DNA of 64,000 nucleotides from the NCBI RefSeq assembly GCF_002222635.1, contig NZ_CP022416.1:124001-188000 (forward strand). Reading direction: 5' to 3'. Below, piece by piece: positions 8,619-17,327 of the stretch; position 1 is the first letter of the stretch; each line of letters opens with the position of its first letter. A program made the position numbers and the translations under genes. Below the pieces are notes generated by a model, which was not told the DNA's origin, ran no database searches, and saw only the letters and a program-made list of their open reading frames with translations. The DNA comes from Pseudosulfitobacter pseudonitzschiae. GTDB lineage: Bacteria; Pseudomonadota; Alphaproteobacteria; Rhodobacterales; Rhodobacteraceae.

Positions 8619-10505
8619 TCAGTTCTCCATTGTCAGGGTTTGATAGATGTCGGGCAGGGCGCGGGGCAGTCTTTCGGGGTGCGAAAGCAGGGTAAATCCG
8701 GCACGGCCAAAGATGCGGGCGAACCAGTCCTGCCCGTCGTCATCGACGATTACGCCGTGCACGGACTGTCCCAACGTGCGTGCCTCGCGGACGGCCATAC
8801 GGCTGTCCTCAATGCCGTGCTGGCCTTCGTAGTGGTCCAGATCGTTCGGTTTGCCGTCGGTCAGGACCAGCAACAGGCGGCGGGACGCGCCCTCGTCCGC
8901 CAGTTGCGCGGAAACATGGCGGATTGCCGCGCCAAGTCGTGTGTAGTGGCCCGGGCGCAATCCACCGATGCGGGCGGTGATTGCGGGGGCCATCGGTTCG
9001 GAAAAACCCTTGCAGCGGTGCAGGAACACACGGTCACGCCGCAGCGAGGAAAAGCCCCAGATGCCCAGCCGGTCACCGGCGGTGTCGATGCCGCAGGCCA
9101 GTGCCGACAGCGCCTCGCGAGCGATTTCAATGACCGACGTGTCCCCCAGCGCAGACTCGGTGGAGCGCGAGCAATCCATCAGGATGGCGACAGACAAGTC
9201 ACGCGCCATCGGGCGACCTGCCTGCCAGACGCGGTCGCTGCCTTCGCGACCGCAGGCAATTTCGGTGCGCGAGGTGACTACGGCGTCAAGGTCCAGATCC
9301 TCGCCGTCGATCTGGCGGGGCAGAACCACGCGGCGGGGGTGCAGGGGGGCGAACTGGCGCCGGACGCGGGCAACAAGCCGGGGGTCGGGGGCGTATTCGG
9401 TGCGCGGCGTTGCCTCTGCCTCGAGCACGCGGGTGTGGGCGGGCATGTAATTGCCCGTGCGGCGGTTCCATTCGGGATAGGTGTACGTGCCGGCCAGCCG
9501 TTCGTGATCGGCATCCTGCGGTGACAGGTCCAGCGACAGGCGCAGGCGGGTGGCGGCGCGTTTCATGTTCGGTGACAGGGTCAGGTGGTCCTGATCCTCG
9601 GCGGCCTTGGCGGCATTGTCCTGATCATCGTCGTCGACCATGCGGTTCAGGTTCAGACTTTCTGCCCAGGACATGATCGATTCGAAGCGGTGGACGATGA
9701 AACTGTCGGGCCGGTTTGCCTGATCGCGATCTTCGCGGCGGGCGTCTTTACGGGTAGGCACGCCCACAGCGGGGCCGGGGGTTTGTGGTTCGTCGGGCGC
9801 TGCTTTGCCGCCACTGACGCTTGGCCGCAGGCGCAGCCAGATCGGTACGGGTGCATAGGTGCGATAACCACGCGGGGCGGGGCAGGTCAGACATTCATCC
9901 TGTGTGGCGTGCCCGCAAATCTGGTCGAGGATCAGCCGCTCGACCCCAGCTTCGCAGCGTGGCAGCCCGCGTCGGTGGCGGTTCAGCACAATATGCGCAC
10001 GCAGCCGCGCATAAGCGGGCCGAAGTCCGGGGCATGCAGCAAAGGCGCGGTCGGATGCCGCCGCCAGTGCTGCGATGCCGGCGCGATCGTTGGTCAGCGG
10101 ATCGTCCGCAGGCGCAGGAATGTCGACGCAGGCGGCCAGAGCAGCCAGCCAGAGATAGCAGGCGCGATTCAGGTCGTGGGCGGGGAAGGTGTCGATTGTT
10201 GGTGGCAGGCGCAGGAGGCCTCCGTCGAAATCGGCAGTATGGGCCTGTTCGCGCGGCGTGCCGATCCGGCGGATGCGGTCAGGCCGGTGATCCGACGCCG
10301 TGAGCGGGGCGGGGGCAATTTCCACACCCGTACCACCGCCAAGTGCGCGGAACAAGGCCGCGACCGAGGGGCGCATCTGCGCAAAGGTTACGACCTGCGC
10401 CGCATCGGACTGGGCCGTACCCCAGCGCGAGGCCATGTCGTGCCAGAGGTTTCCGACCGTTTCTTCCGGCTCCATAAGGTCAAGGACATGCAGCATGGCG
10501 ATCAC
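8619..10505 (-). CDS. norD: Nitric oxide reductase activation protein NorD
   Basis: Cytoplasmic VWA-domain protein that acts with the AAA+ ATPase NorQ to mature NO reductase, probably by metal insertion into NorB. About 628 residues. The C-terminal VWA domain (about 430-628) contains the MIDAS motif DCSRS and a conserved LLLVLTDGKPND. The middle is rich in Arg and Asp (MVDDDDQDNAAKAAEDQD). A GTG at 10505 overlaps the norQ stop; an ATG three codons later (10496) is equally possible. This is the usual norCBQD order. Confidence 0.93.
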   Translation of the reverse strand: MIAMLHVLDLMEPEETVGNLWHDMASRWGTAQSDAAQVVTFAQMRPSVAALFRALGGGTGVEIAPAPLTASDHRPDRIRRIGTPREQAHTADFDGGLLRLPPTIDTFPAHDLNRACYLWLAALAACVDIPAPADDPLTNDRAGIAALAAASDRAFAACPGLRPAYARLRAHIVLNRHRRGLPRCEAGVERLILDQICGHATQDECLTCPAPRGYRTYAPVPIWLRLRPSVSGGKAAPDEPQTPGPAVGVPTRKDARREDRDQANRPDSFIVHRFESIMSWAESLNLNRMVDDDDQDNAAKAAEDQDHLTLSPNMKRAATRLRLSLDLSPQDADHERLAGTYTYPEWNRRTGNYMPAHTRVLEAEATPRTEYAPDPRLVARVRRQFAPLHPRRVVLPRQIDGEDLDLDAVVTSRTEIACGREGSDRVWQAGRPMARDLSVAILMDCSRSTESALGDTSVIEIAREALSALACGIDTAGDRLGIWGFSSLRRDRVFLHRCKGFSEPMAPAITARIGGLRPGHYTRLGAAIRHVSAQLADEGASRRLLLVLTDGKPNDLDHYEGQHGIEDSRMAVREARTLGQSVHGVIVDDDGQDWFARIFGRAGFTLLSHPERLPRALPDIYQTLTMEN

Positions 10506-11296
10506 CCGTAAATCACGGCGGCAAGGTCGCGCAGCACCTGCTGGGTGTCCGGCTCGTCGCTGAGCGGTTCGATGATGGCGACCTCGATGGCGCGATCGAC
10601 TGCCATGCCGCCCGCGATCATCGTTGCCGCATAGATCAGCAGGCGGGTCGATACTCCTTCTTCGAGGTCCATTCCCGACAAGGTACGGATCTTGCCTGCC
10701 AGCCGCACCAGCGCAGTTGCGCGGGCCTCGTCCAGTCCGCTTTCGCGGCAGACTACGGGGATTTCGACCTCGGGCGTTGGAAAATCGAATCCGACCGAGA
10801 CGAACCGCTGACGGGTAGAGGGTTTTAGTTTTTTCAGGATGTTCTGGTAGCCGGGGTTATAGCTGGCCACCAGCATGAAGCGCGCGGGCGCTTGCAGTTC
10901 CTCGCCAGTTTTGTCGATAACCAGACGGCGGCGGTCGTCGGTGAGCGGGTGCAGAACCACTGTCACATCCTTGCGTGCCTCGACCACCTCGTCGAGATAG
11001 CAGATGCCGCCGGTGCGCACCGCGCGGGTGAGGGGGCCGTCGACCCAGACCGTTTCGCCGCCTTGCAGCAGATAGCGGCCGATCAGGTCGGCAGCCGACA
11101 GGTCGTCATGGCAGGCGACCGTGTGCAGTGGCAGGTTCAGCCGCGCAGCCATATGTTCTATGAACCGCGTTTTGCCGCATCCGGTGGGCCCCTTCAAAAG
11201 AAGGGGCAGACCGTAGGTGTGGGCCGTTTCGAACACCGCACATTCATCAGCGGCGGGTTGGTAAAACGGCAGTTCGTCTGCGTCCAGGTCATACAT
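10502..11296 (-). CDS. norQ: NorQ, MoxR-type AAA+ ATPase
   Basis: ATPase of the CbbQ/NirQ/NorQ group, 264 residues, partner of NorD in activating NO reductase. Walker A GPTGCGKTRF lies at about residues 36-45; Walker B is in GGICYLDEVVEA at about 95-105; an Asn sensor is in MLVASYNPGY. The start lies 3 bases after the norB stop, and its stop overlaps the norD start, so norB, norQ and norD form one unit. Confidence 0.95.
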   Translation of the reverse strand: MYDLDADELPFYQPAADECAVFETAHTYGLPLLLKGPTGCGKTRFIEHMAARLNLPLHTVACHDDLSAADLIGRYLLQGGETVWVDGPLTRAVRTGGICYLDEVVEARKDVTVVLHPLTDDRRRLVIDKTGEELQAPARFMLVASYNPGYQNILKKLKPSTRQRFVSVGFDFPTPEVEIPVVCRESGLDEARATALVRLAGKIRTLSGMDLEEGVSTRLLIYAATMIAGGMAVDRAIEVAIIEPLSDEPDTQQVLRDLAAVIYG

Positions 11297-11299
11297 GGT

Positions 11300-12643
11300 T
11301 CACTCTCCCGGAACGGCCAAGGGGCCGGGTTTGACGATCTCGCGGCGCACCACAAGCATCGAATAGATGAAGAGGATCGCACCCAGGACCACGGCGATGC
11401 CCGAACCGAACCGCATCATATAGAACAGGCCCAACTGGTCCTGCACCTCCATGTAGTAGTCACCCACGATGCGCTGCATGTGTGTTTGGATGGTGCCTGC
11501 AAAGGTCAGCGTGAAGGTCATAAAGGCCATACCGCCGGTCATCAGCCAGAAGGACACCATGTTCAGCACCTGATTGTACGGATCGCGGCCCCGCAGGTGC
11601 GGCATGGCATATGTGAACATCGCAAGGTTAAGGGCCACATAGGCGCCGTAGAAGGCCAGATGCCCGTGTGCTGCGGTAATCTGGGTGCCGTGGGTATAAA
11701 AGTTGACCCCGTGCAGCGTGTGCAAAAAGCCCCAGACGCCTGCGCCAAAGAACGCAACGGTGGACGACCCCAGCGACCACAGCAATGCGGCCTTGTTGGG
11801 GTGGTTCTTGCGGCCTTTCCAGACCATCACAAAGGCAAAGGACATCATCGCAAAGAACGGGACAACTTCGAAGGTCGAGAAGATCGACCCGATCCACTGC
11901 CAGTAGCCTGGCGCGCCGATCCAGTAGAAATGGTGTCCGGTGCCGAGGATACCCGAGAATAGTGCGGTGGCGACGATGACATACAGCCATTTTTCAATCA
12001 CTTCGCGGTCTACACCGGTCAGTTTGAGCATCAGAAAGCCGAGGATCGCAGCCATCACAAGTTCCCATGTCGCTTCGACCCACAGGTGGATGACCATCCA
12101 CCAGTACAACTTGTCCAGACTGAGGTTGTTGGGGTTGATAAAGGCGAAAACCCAAAGCAGACACAAAAGCCAGAGGCCCGTTAGCAGAATGTTGGTGATC
12201 GCGGTCTTGCGCCCCGCAAGGAAGGTCAGCGAAATGTTGACGAGGAAAATCACCGCAGCGACAAGGATGCCGAATTTGACCCACAGCGGCTGTTCCAGAA
12301 ACTCGCGCCCGCCGTGGATGCCGACAAGATACGAGCCAACGGCCCCCAACGTGCCTACGACAAGAATTGCAAGCTGGAGATAGGCGAGCTTGACCGAAAA
12401 AATCTCGCGCTCGGATTCTTCGGGCACAAGGTAATAGGCCGCCCCGAAGAAGCCCAGCAACAGCCAGACGATCAGCGCGTTGGTGTGGATCATGCGGATT
12501 ATGTTAAACGGCAGAATCTCGGACAGCGTGTTCGGCGCGACATAGATCCAGCCGGCCAGCAGACCGCCTGCCACTTGTACGCCGAACAGCGCCATGGCCA
12601 CGACGAAATAGGCATAGGCCACTTTTTGCGATTGGTATTTCAT
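11300..12643 (-). CDS. norB: Nitric oxide reductase large subunit
   Basis: Catalytic heme b / non-heme iron subunit of cytochrome c-dependent NO reductase in the inner membrane; it joins two NO to N2O. The 447 residues have about 12 helices. Heme- and iron-ligating histidines are visible in the conserved segments RMIHTNALIVW, MVIHLWVEATWE, GTGHHFYWIG and AAHGHLAFYGAY. The N-terminus MKYQSQKVAYAYF is standard for cNorB. The ATG is preceded by AGGAGA. norC lies 21 bases upstream. Confidence 0.97.
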   Translation of the reverse strand: MKYQSQKVAYAYFVVAMALFGVQVAGGLLAGWIYVAPNTLSEILPFNIIRMIHTNALIVWLLLGFFGAAYYLVPEESEREIFSVKLAYLQLAILVVGTLGAVGSYLVGIHGGREFLEQPLWVKFGILVAAVIFLVNISLTFLAGRKTAITNILLTGLWLLCLLWVFAFINPNNLSLDKLYWWMVIHLWVEATWELVMAAILGFLMLKLTGVDREVIEKWLYVIVATALFSGILGTGHHFYWIGAPGYWQWIGSIFSTFEVVPFFAMMSFAFVMVWKGRKNHPNKAALLWSLGSSTVAFFGAGVWGFLHTLHGVNFYTHGTQITAAHGHLAFYGAYVALNLAMFTYAMPHLRGRDPYNQVLNMVSFWLMTGGMAFMTFTLTFAGTIQTHMQRIVGDYYMEVQDQLGLFYMMRFGSGIAVVLGAILFIYSMLVVRREIVKPGPLAVPGE

Positions 12644-12664
12644 GATGTTTCTCCTGTTCGTGCC

Positions 12665-13117
12665 TTAGCCCGCGTCATTTGGTGGCCAGTTCTGGGTGTC
12701 TGTCTGATCGGCCCAGCGAAGAAATTCGGCGAGACCGCGCATTTCCTCTTCGGTGATCTCGAAGTGGGGCATTTGACGGCGCCCTTCGATGCCGGAGGGT
12801 TGCGCCTGCATCCAGCTGTCCAGAATCTCGTAGGCGCCTTCGGCGTCGTCCATCACGCCCCAGCGCGTCATCACGTTGCCGACCTCGGGGGCAAAGTATG
12901 CGCCCTCGCCGTGCAGCGTGTGACAGTTGATGCAGGAATGGCGTTCCCAGACGTGTTTGCCCAGAATGACCGCTTCGGTCAGGGGCATTCCGGCAGTGGC
13001 ATTGTTTACGATGTGGCGATGGCTTTGTGCGGTCAGGGCCACGAACACGACCACGAAGAAAATGGATCCCCCGTAGAACACGTTTCTGGCCCGCGATTTG
13101 GTAAGTAATTCCGGCAT
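12665..13117 (-). CDS. norC: Nitric oxide reductase cytochrome c subunit
   Basis: Membrane-anchored c-type cytochrome that passes electrons from pseudoazurin or cytochrome c to NorB. The 150 residues have one N-terminal helix (VFYGGSIFFVVVFVALTAQ) and a single heme motif CINCH in RHSCINCHTLHGEG; a Met axial ligand is plausible in RRQMPHFEITEEE. It is the first gene of the nor operon, with a TTGCG-N4-CGCAA box 68 bases upstream. Confidence 0.96.
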   Translation of the reverse strand: MPELLTKSRARNVFYGGSIFFVVVFVALTAQSHRHIVNNATAGMPLTEAVILGKHVWERHSCINCHTLHGEGAYFAPEVGNVMTRWGVMDDAEGAYEILDSWMQAQPSGIEGRRQMPHFEITEEEMRGLAEFLRWADQTDTQNWPPNDAG

Positions 13118-13178
13118 GTTGCGGTCCCGACGATTTGTTTTGGATACCTTGGTCTAGCGGCGACCGGTGCCTGGAATG

Positions 13179-13192
13179 TTGCGCAAGCGCAA
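13179..13192. promoter_or_regulatory. NnrR-type box, norC / DUF1858 divergent spacer
   Basis: Perfect inverted repeat TTGCG-CAAG-CGCAA. It is centred about 68 bases before the norC start on the minus strand and about 57 bases before the DUF1858 start on the plus strand. Spacing and half-sites match the box upstream of nirK. One site could activate both directions. Confidence 0.7.
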
Positions 13193-13241
13193 AGTCCGCG
13201 GCGAAAGATACGCGCAGCATGTGGCAACGAAAGGAAAGCCG

Positions 13242-13505
13242 ATGCGACGTCCCGATTTTGATGATCCCGACCTGCCACTGTCAGACCTGTTCGCGCGGCG
13301 ACCCGAAACAGCGGTGGCGTTTCTGGACCGGCGTATGCTGTGTCCGGGGTGTCCGATCGCACCGTTTCACACCATCGCGGATGCCTGCGTTGAATACAGC
13401 CTTGAGGAAGCTGCTTTTCGGGAGGATGTGAAAAGCCGGATTGCGGCGTCCGAGCCGGTTAGCCCTGTGCCCCGGTCAGCAAGACGAGGGCGTGCGGATC
13501 GGTGA
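13242..13505 (+). CDS. DUF1858 domain protein (CxxC)
   Basis: Small 87-residue protein. The segment FLDRRMLCPGCPIAPFHTIADACVEY is the DUF1858 hallmark, with the CPGC pair suggesting metal or redox binding; similar domains occur with hybrid-cluster and RIC (iron-sulfur repair) proteins. The ATG at 13242 has AAAGGAAAG upstream; a longer in-frame extension to 13167 has no RBS. It is divergent from norC and shares its regulatory box, so a role in nitrosative stress is likely. Its 3' end overlaps the nnrR 3' end by 47 bases tail to tail. Confidence 0.8.
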   Translation: MRRPDFDDPDLPLSDLFARRPETAVAFLDRRMLCPGCPIAPFHTIADACVEYSLEEAAFREDVKSRIAASEPVSPVPRSARRGRADR

Positions 13506-14154
13506 CCACAATGTGTTTGCGGCTGGATTCAACAATACCGTTCTTTTGCCACGCAGACAGCAGACGGCTGACGGTGTGCAAGGTGGTGCCTGTCATGTCC
13601 GAGATGTTCTGGCGTGTGACCGGAAAGGCGATTTCGATGCCTGTCGCCGTCTTTCTGCCGCTTTGGTTGACCATTCGCAGGACGGCAGAGGCAATGCGTT
13701 TTTCGACGGCCTGAGTGGCCATCTCGGTCAGCGTTTCCTGAATTTGGCCAAGGCGCTGGCCAAGGGTCTTGTAGCTTTCAGTGGCGAAACCTGGGTAGTT
13801 GGTCGTGAAATCGGCCCAGTGCCGGACCGGCCATGACAGCGCAATCGACTCGGCCGCCGCCACAGCCGTTGCCGGATAGGTGTCCCGTTGCAGCGCGGGG
13901 GCAATGCCGAAAAGTTGCCCCGGAGAGATGTGCAACACGATGATCTGGTCGCCGCCGGGCGTCGTTCTGATCACCCGCAGATATCCGTCAAGTAACAGAA
14001 AAAAGCGGTCCGCGTCGTGGCCTTCGCGGAAGATTGCTGTGCCTTCGTCGTAGCGGCGTGAAACGGCTTGATCAAGAATCGTGCGAATTTGTCCCCGTTC
14101 CAGCAATGAAAAGGGCGGCAATCCGGTCAGCAGGCTTTCGTCGAGTTTGGGCAA
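13459..14154 (-). CDS. nnrR: Crp/Fnr-family NO-responsive regulator NnrR
   Basis: Transcription factor that activates nir and nor genes in response to nitric oxide. The 231 residues comprise an N-terminal cyclic-nucleotide-type beta barrel (about 15-130), a dimer helix, and a C-terminal HTH with [20 protein letters not shown] as helix-turn-helix. It lacks the N-terminal cysteine cluster of FNR, consistent with the Nnr/DNR group. Placement among nirK, nor, pseudoazurin and nnrS supports NnrR. It is divergent from pseudoazurin. Confidence 0.88.
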   Translation of the reverse strand: MPKLDESLLTGLPPFSLLERGQIRTILDQAVSRRYDEGTAIFREGHDADRFFLLLDGYLRVIRTTPGGDQIIVLHISPGQLFGIAPALQRDTYPATAVAAAESIALSWPVRHWADFTTNYPGFATESYKTLGQRLGQIQETLTEMATQAVEKRIASAVLRMVNQSGRKTATGIEIAFPVTRQNISDMTGTTLHTVSRLLSAWQKNGIVESSRKHIVVTDPHALVLLTGAQG

Positions 14155-14171
14155 GGTTTCGGTCGCCGAGT

Positions 14172-14185
14172 TTGTTTCAGAGCAA
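14172..14185 (+). promoter_or_regulatory. Possible degenerate NnrR/FNR-like box
   Basis: TTG-N8-CAA (TTGTT-TCAG-AGCAA) with the correct spacing but weaker inner half-site positions than the nirK and norC boxes. It is centred about 77 bases before the pseudoazurin ATG and 24 bases before the nnrR ATG. Tentative. Confidence 0.4.
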
Positions 14186-14255
14186 CGTTAGGAAGGCCGT
14201 TCTATCGCACATAAGGGCAGACGAAACAATTGAACAACATCGAAAGGAATATCTG

Positions 14256-14684
14256 ATGTTCAAGACCGTAATGGTAGCCGCCGCATTTGCCCTGACTGCC
14301 GGAGTAACAGGCGCAGAGACAATTGAAATCCAGATGATGAACAGGGGCGAAGTAGGCGCGATGGTGTTTGAACCCGCCTTTGTGAAGGCCAATCCGGGTG
14401 ATGTGATCCGCTTTTTGCCGACCGACAAAGGTCACAATGTCGAAAGCATCAAGGGAATGCTTCCCGAGGGCGTAGAGGCGTTCAAGACCGGGTTCGACAA
14501 GGAATTCGAGCTTACCGTCGGAGAGGCGGGTGTCTATGGCATCAAATGCACACCGCATTATGCAATGGGCATGGTTGCGCTGGTTCAGGTCGGAGAGCCT
14601 GTGAACCTCGCGGATGCGAATGAAGTGAAACACAAGGGCAAGGCCAAGTCCCGTATGGCCGACCTTATCGCACAGATCGAATGA
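14256..14684 (+). CDS. Pseudoazurin (blue copper electron carrier)
   Basis: Periplasmic type 1 copper protein, likely electron donor to NirK and possibly NorC. The 142-residue preprotein has a signal peptide ([20 protein letters not shown]). Copper ligands: His in DKGHNVES and Cys, His, Met in [19 protein letters not shown]. The ATG at 14256 follows GAAAGGAA; the frame extends upstream to 14034 but that part is antisense to nnrR. nnrS follows after a small hairpin. Confidence 0.93.
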   Translation: MFKTVMVAAAFALTAGVTGAETIEIQMMNRGEVGAMVFEPAFVKANPGDVIRFLPTDKGHNVESIKGMLPEGVEAFKTGFDKEFELTVGEAGVYGIKCTPHYAMGMVALVQVGEPVNLADANEVKHKGKAKSRMADLIAQIE

Positions 14685-14713
14685 TCTGCGGCCTGTCACT
14701 TTGCAATCGGGCA

Positions 14714-14736
14714 GGGCGGTGCCATTGGTGCCGCCC
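14714..14736 (+). repeat. Hairpin between pseudoazurin and nnrS
   Basis: Inverted repeat GGGCGG / CCGCCC with an 11-base loop, extendable with a bulge (CAGGGCGG / CCGCCCCTG), between the pseudoazurin stop and the nnrS RBS. It lacks a T tract; possible attenuator. Confidence 0.35.
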
Positions 14737-14763
14737 CTGTCCCAATTGGTCAGGAGACCTTTG

Positions 14764-15984
14764 ATGACCTCGCATAATGAATATAGCGGCCCTGCACTGT
14801 TTTCATGTGGCTTTAGACCGTTCTTTCTGGCCGCCATTGTCTTTGCACTGGTTGTGGTGCCGGTTTGGTGGCTGATCTGGCGGGGCGATGTTTCGCTTGC
14901 GGCGTCTTTCGGGCCGACAGACTGGCATATTCACGAGATGGTCTTTGGCTACGCCGCTGCCGTGGTGGCGGGTTTTCTGTTCACGGCTGTTCCGAACTGG
15001 ACCGGACGGTTGCCGACACGCGGCTGGCCGCTGGCCGCGTTGCTGGCTGCGTGGATCGAAGGGCGATTGGTGACAGCGGGGTTTTTGGGTGTTGGGCCGC
15101 TTGGCATCCTGTTGATCGATCAGATCTTTTTGCTTGCAGTTGCCGCGATGATCACGCGCGAGATCGTGGCAGGCCGCAACTGGCGCAATCTTAAGGTGCT
15201 CGTTCCCGTCACCCTGCTGTGGCTTGCCAACATCTTTTTTCATGTCGAAGCGATGACGCAGGGCACAGCGGACTATGGTCGCCGTCTCGGGATCGCGCTT
15301 TTGGTGTTTCTTGTGCTTTTGATCGGAGGGCGAATTTTACCCAGTTTTACGCGCAACTGGCTGGCGCAGCATGGCATGTCGCGATTGCCGGTGGCGTTCA
15401 ACCGCTATGATGTGGTCAGCCTGATCTTTGGGGCCGTAGCGCTGGCGGCTTGGGTCGTCGCACCTTATCATCCGGTCTGTGCGCTTTTGGGTGCGGTTGC
15501 TGCGGTTGTGCATCTTGTTCGTCTTGCACGCTGGCGGGGCATCGCGACTTGGCGTTCGCCGCTCCTTGCGATGCTGCATTTGGCCTATTTGATGGTGCCG
15601 CTTGGCTTTGCTGCGGTTGCCGCTGCGGCGTTGGGTATTATCGCACCGGCGGGCAGCGTGCATGTTCTGGGCGTCGGGGCGGTTGGCGGAATGACTGTTG
15701 CGGTGATGATTCGCGCCACGATGGGGCACACCGGTCGTAATCTGGTGGCGGGTCCGGCGCTGACTGCGGCCTTTGCGCTTGTCATCGGTGCGACAGTGGC
15801 CCGTGTGGCCGGACAGGCGGGCGTGGTCGGGGCTTTTGACGGGGTCGATCTGTCAACCGCGCTTTGGACAATTGCCTTTGGCATAGTTGTGTGCCGGATA
15901 GGCCCGTGGTTGGCCCGACCGAAGGCCGCGCGCAAGATGCCATCGGCCCCGAAAGCACGTCCTGGCGACGCAAGGGGTGGATGA
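14764..15984 (+). CDS. nnrS: NnrS family heme-copper membrane protein
   Basis: Integral membrane protein of the NnrS family, linked to relief of nitrosative stress; in other bacteria it binds heme and copper. The 406 residues have about 12 helices. Conserved features: FSCGFRPFFLAA near the start, DWHIHEMVFGYAAAVVAGF with paired histidines, TAVPNWTGR, and MGHTGRNLVAGP near the C-terminus. The ATG at 14764 follows CAGGAGACC. It sits with pseudoazurin, 79 bases downstream. Confidence 0.92.
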   Translation: MTSHNEYSGPALFSCGFRPFFLAAIVFALVVVPVWWLIWRGDVSLAASFGPTDWHIHEMVFGYAAAVVAGFLFTAVPNWTGRLPTRGWPLAALLAAWIEGRLVTAGFLGVGPLGILLIDQIFLLAVAAMITREIVAGRNWRNLKVLVPVTLLWLANIFFHVEAMTQGTADYGRRLGIALLVFLVLLIGGRILPSFTRNWLAQHGMSRLPVAFNRYDVVSLIFGAVALAAWVVAPYHPVCALLGAVAAVVHLVRLARWRGIATWRSPLLAMLHLAYLMVPLGFAAVAAAALGIIAPAGSVHVLGVGAVGGMTVAVMIRATMGHTGRNLVAGPALTAAFALVIGATVARVAGQAGVVGAFDGVDLSTALWTIAFGIVVCRIGPWLARPKAARKMPSAPKARPGDARGG

Positions 15985-16286
15985 TTGCGTGGCGCACCTT
16001 GGCAAAGACCCGTTCGCGGATGTTCATGCCCCATCGGAAGACCGAGATGTCCCCACAAAGTGATCCCACCCCGATTACCGGTTCTGACCGGCACCGGCGA
16101 CAGGAGACTATCCCGGAGTATGGGGGAGAAGACTAACGGGATCGAAAACGTTATTGCACGGTCGTTGCCACTGGCCGTTCTCAGGTTTCCACGACAGGCA
16201 AATTGTGACACCTTGCATCTGGCCTACGATGGGGAGCTTGAGCGATTACGGGCAAAGACTTTCAAAAGGCGATCACGCTCCGCCAT
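15985..16286. other. Intergenic region, nothing identified
   Basis: About 300 bases between nnrS and the LysR gene. Frames present are not protein-like. I see no clear promoter motif or terminator; a 5-bp inverted repeat near 16079-16092 (CCGGT-TCTG-ACCGG) is too short to call. Confidence 0.5.
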
Positions 16287-17192
16287 ATGCGGGTCATTGC
16301 TGCGTTGGCGGATCTCAAGCTGGTGGCGCGCGTGGCGGTGTCGTTGAATGTTACTCAGCCGGCCGTGTCAAAACAGATCACCGAGCTGGAAAAGATCGTT
16401 GGCGCGCCCATAGTGACGCGGGATCGAAACAGGCTTTATTTGACGCCTATCGGGGGGCGTCTGGCGGATTATGCCAAACAGGCTCTCAATCAACTCGACC
16501 GGGCCGCATTTGATATCGAAGCCATGGCCAGTGGCGTTTCAGGTTCCGTTTCAATTGGTGTGGTCAGCTCTGTTGCCCCGACCCTGCTGCCTGGCAGCAT
16601 CGCGATCTTCAAACGCAGCACGCCACAGGCAAATGTGACCGTATTGGAAGGGCATTTTGTGGAGCTGTTCCCGCATCTGGAGGCGGGGGCGATTGATCTA
16701 TTGATTGCGCGTATCTGGCAACCACAGGAACTCGCCGGTATCGAACAGATGCCCCTGTTTTCCGAGCCGGTCCTTGTCGTCGCCGGTCGCCACCATCCGC
16801 TTGCCCAAAAGCACGACCTGACGTGGGCAGATGTGACCGCGTTCCCGTGGATATTGCCGCAGGCGAATTCGGTGGCGCGCCGGGCGGTGGATGCGTTGTT
16901 TGCGGCGAATGGCCTGACGGCGCCCAGCAATACGATTGCTTCGATGTCACTGACGCTAAATCTTGAACTGCTGCGAGTGATGTCTGCTCTTGGCTTGATG
17001 CCACAACAACTTGCCCAAGCTCAGGCCGCGCGTGGCGAGTTAGTGATCCTTCCGCTTGATACGCAAGGCTTGCTGTCCGAGGCGCGGTGTTTCTGGCGTA
17101 CGGATCAGGTCACACAGAATAGTACTCTGTCCTTGTTCCTGAAGTGCCTGCAGCAAACGACCGCCGAAATGAAAAGTATTCCTTTTGGTTAA
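16287..17192 (+). CDS. LysR-family transcriptional regulator
   Basis: LTTR with an N-terminal winged HTH (LNVTQPAVSKQITELEKIVG, about residues 24-43) and a C-terminal effector domain (about 85-295; SGSVSIGVVSS, LLIARIWQPQELAG), resembling the GbpR/PcaQ-like group. The first ATG (16287) leaves the recognition domain a few residues short: the frame stays open upstream to 16242 and encodes ...AITLRH, usual for this family, but has no ATG, GTG or TTG. A rare ATT (16245) or ATC start, or loss of a start, is possible. It likely controls the amidase/TRAP operon 117 bases downstream, where TTTCT-TT-AGAAA (17216-17227) is a candidate site. Confidence 0.85.
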   Translation: MRVIAALADLKLVARVAVSLNVTQPAVSKQITELEKIVGAPIVTRDRNRLYLTPIGGRLADYAKQALNQLDRAAFDIEAMASGVSGSVSIGVVSSVAPTLLPGSIAIFKRSTPQANVTVLEGHFVELFPHLEAGAIDLLIARIWQPQELAGIEQMPLFSEPVLVVAGRHHPLAQKHDLTWADVTAFPWILPQANSVARRAVDALFAANGLTAPSNTIASMSLTLNLELLRVMSALGLMPQQLAQAQAARGELVILPLDTQGLLSEARCFWRTDQVTQNSTLSLFLKCLQQTTAEMKSIPFG

Positions 17193-17327
17193 TGTCTAGC
17201 CCCTAAAAATCACTATTTCTTTAGAAATGCATCTATTACCTTAACCCAACGCGAGGTTTGGGAGGGCTTTTGTGTTGCATCTAACCACTATTGATATTCG
17301 GGCGATCCGTTGAGCAGTTCTGCACTT

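Noticed and set aside
8616-9524. 302-codon plus-strand frame opposite norD
   Set aside because: Antisense shadow of norD in GC-rich sequence.
9585-10511. 308-codon plus-strand frame opposite norD
   Set aside because: Shadow; norD on the other strand has clear family motifs.
10892-11962. 356-codon plus-strand frame over norQ and norB
   Set aside because: Crosses two real genes on the other strand; composition not protein-like.
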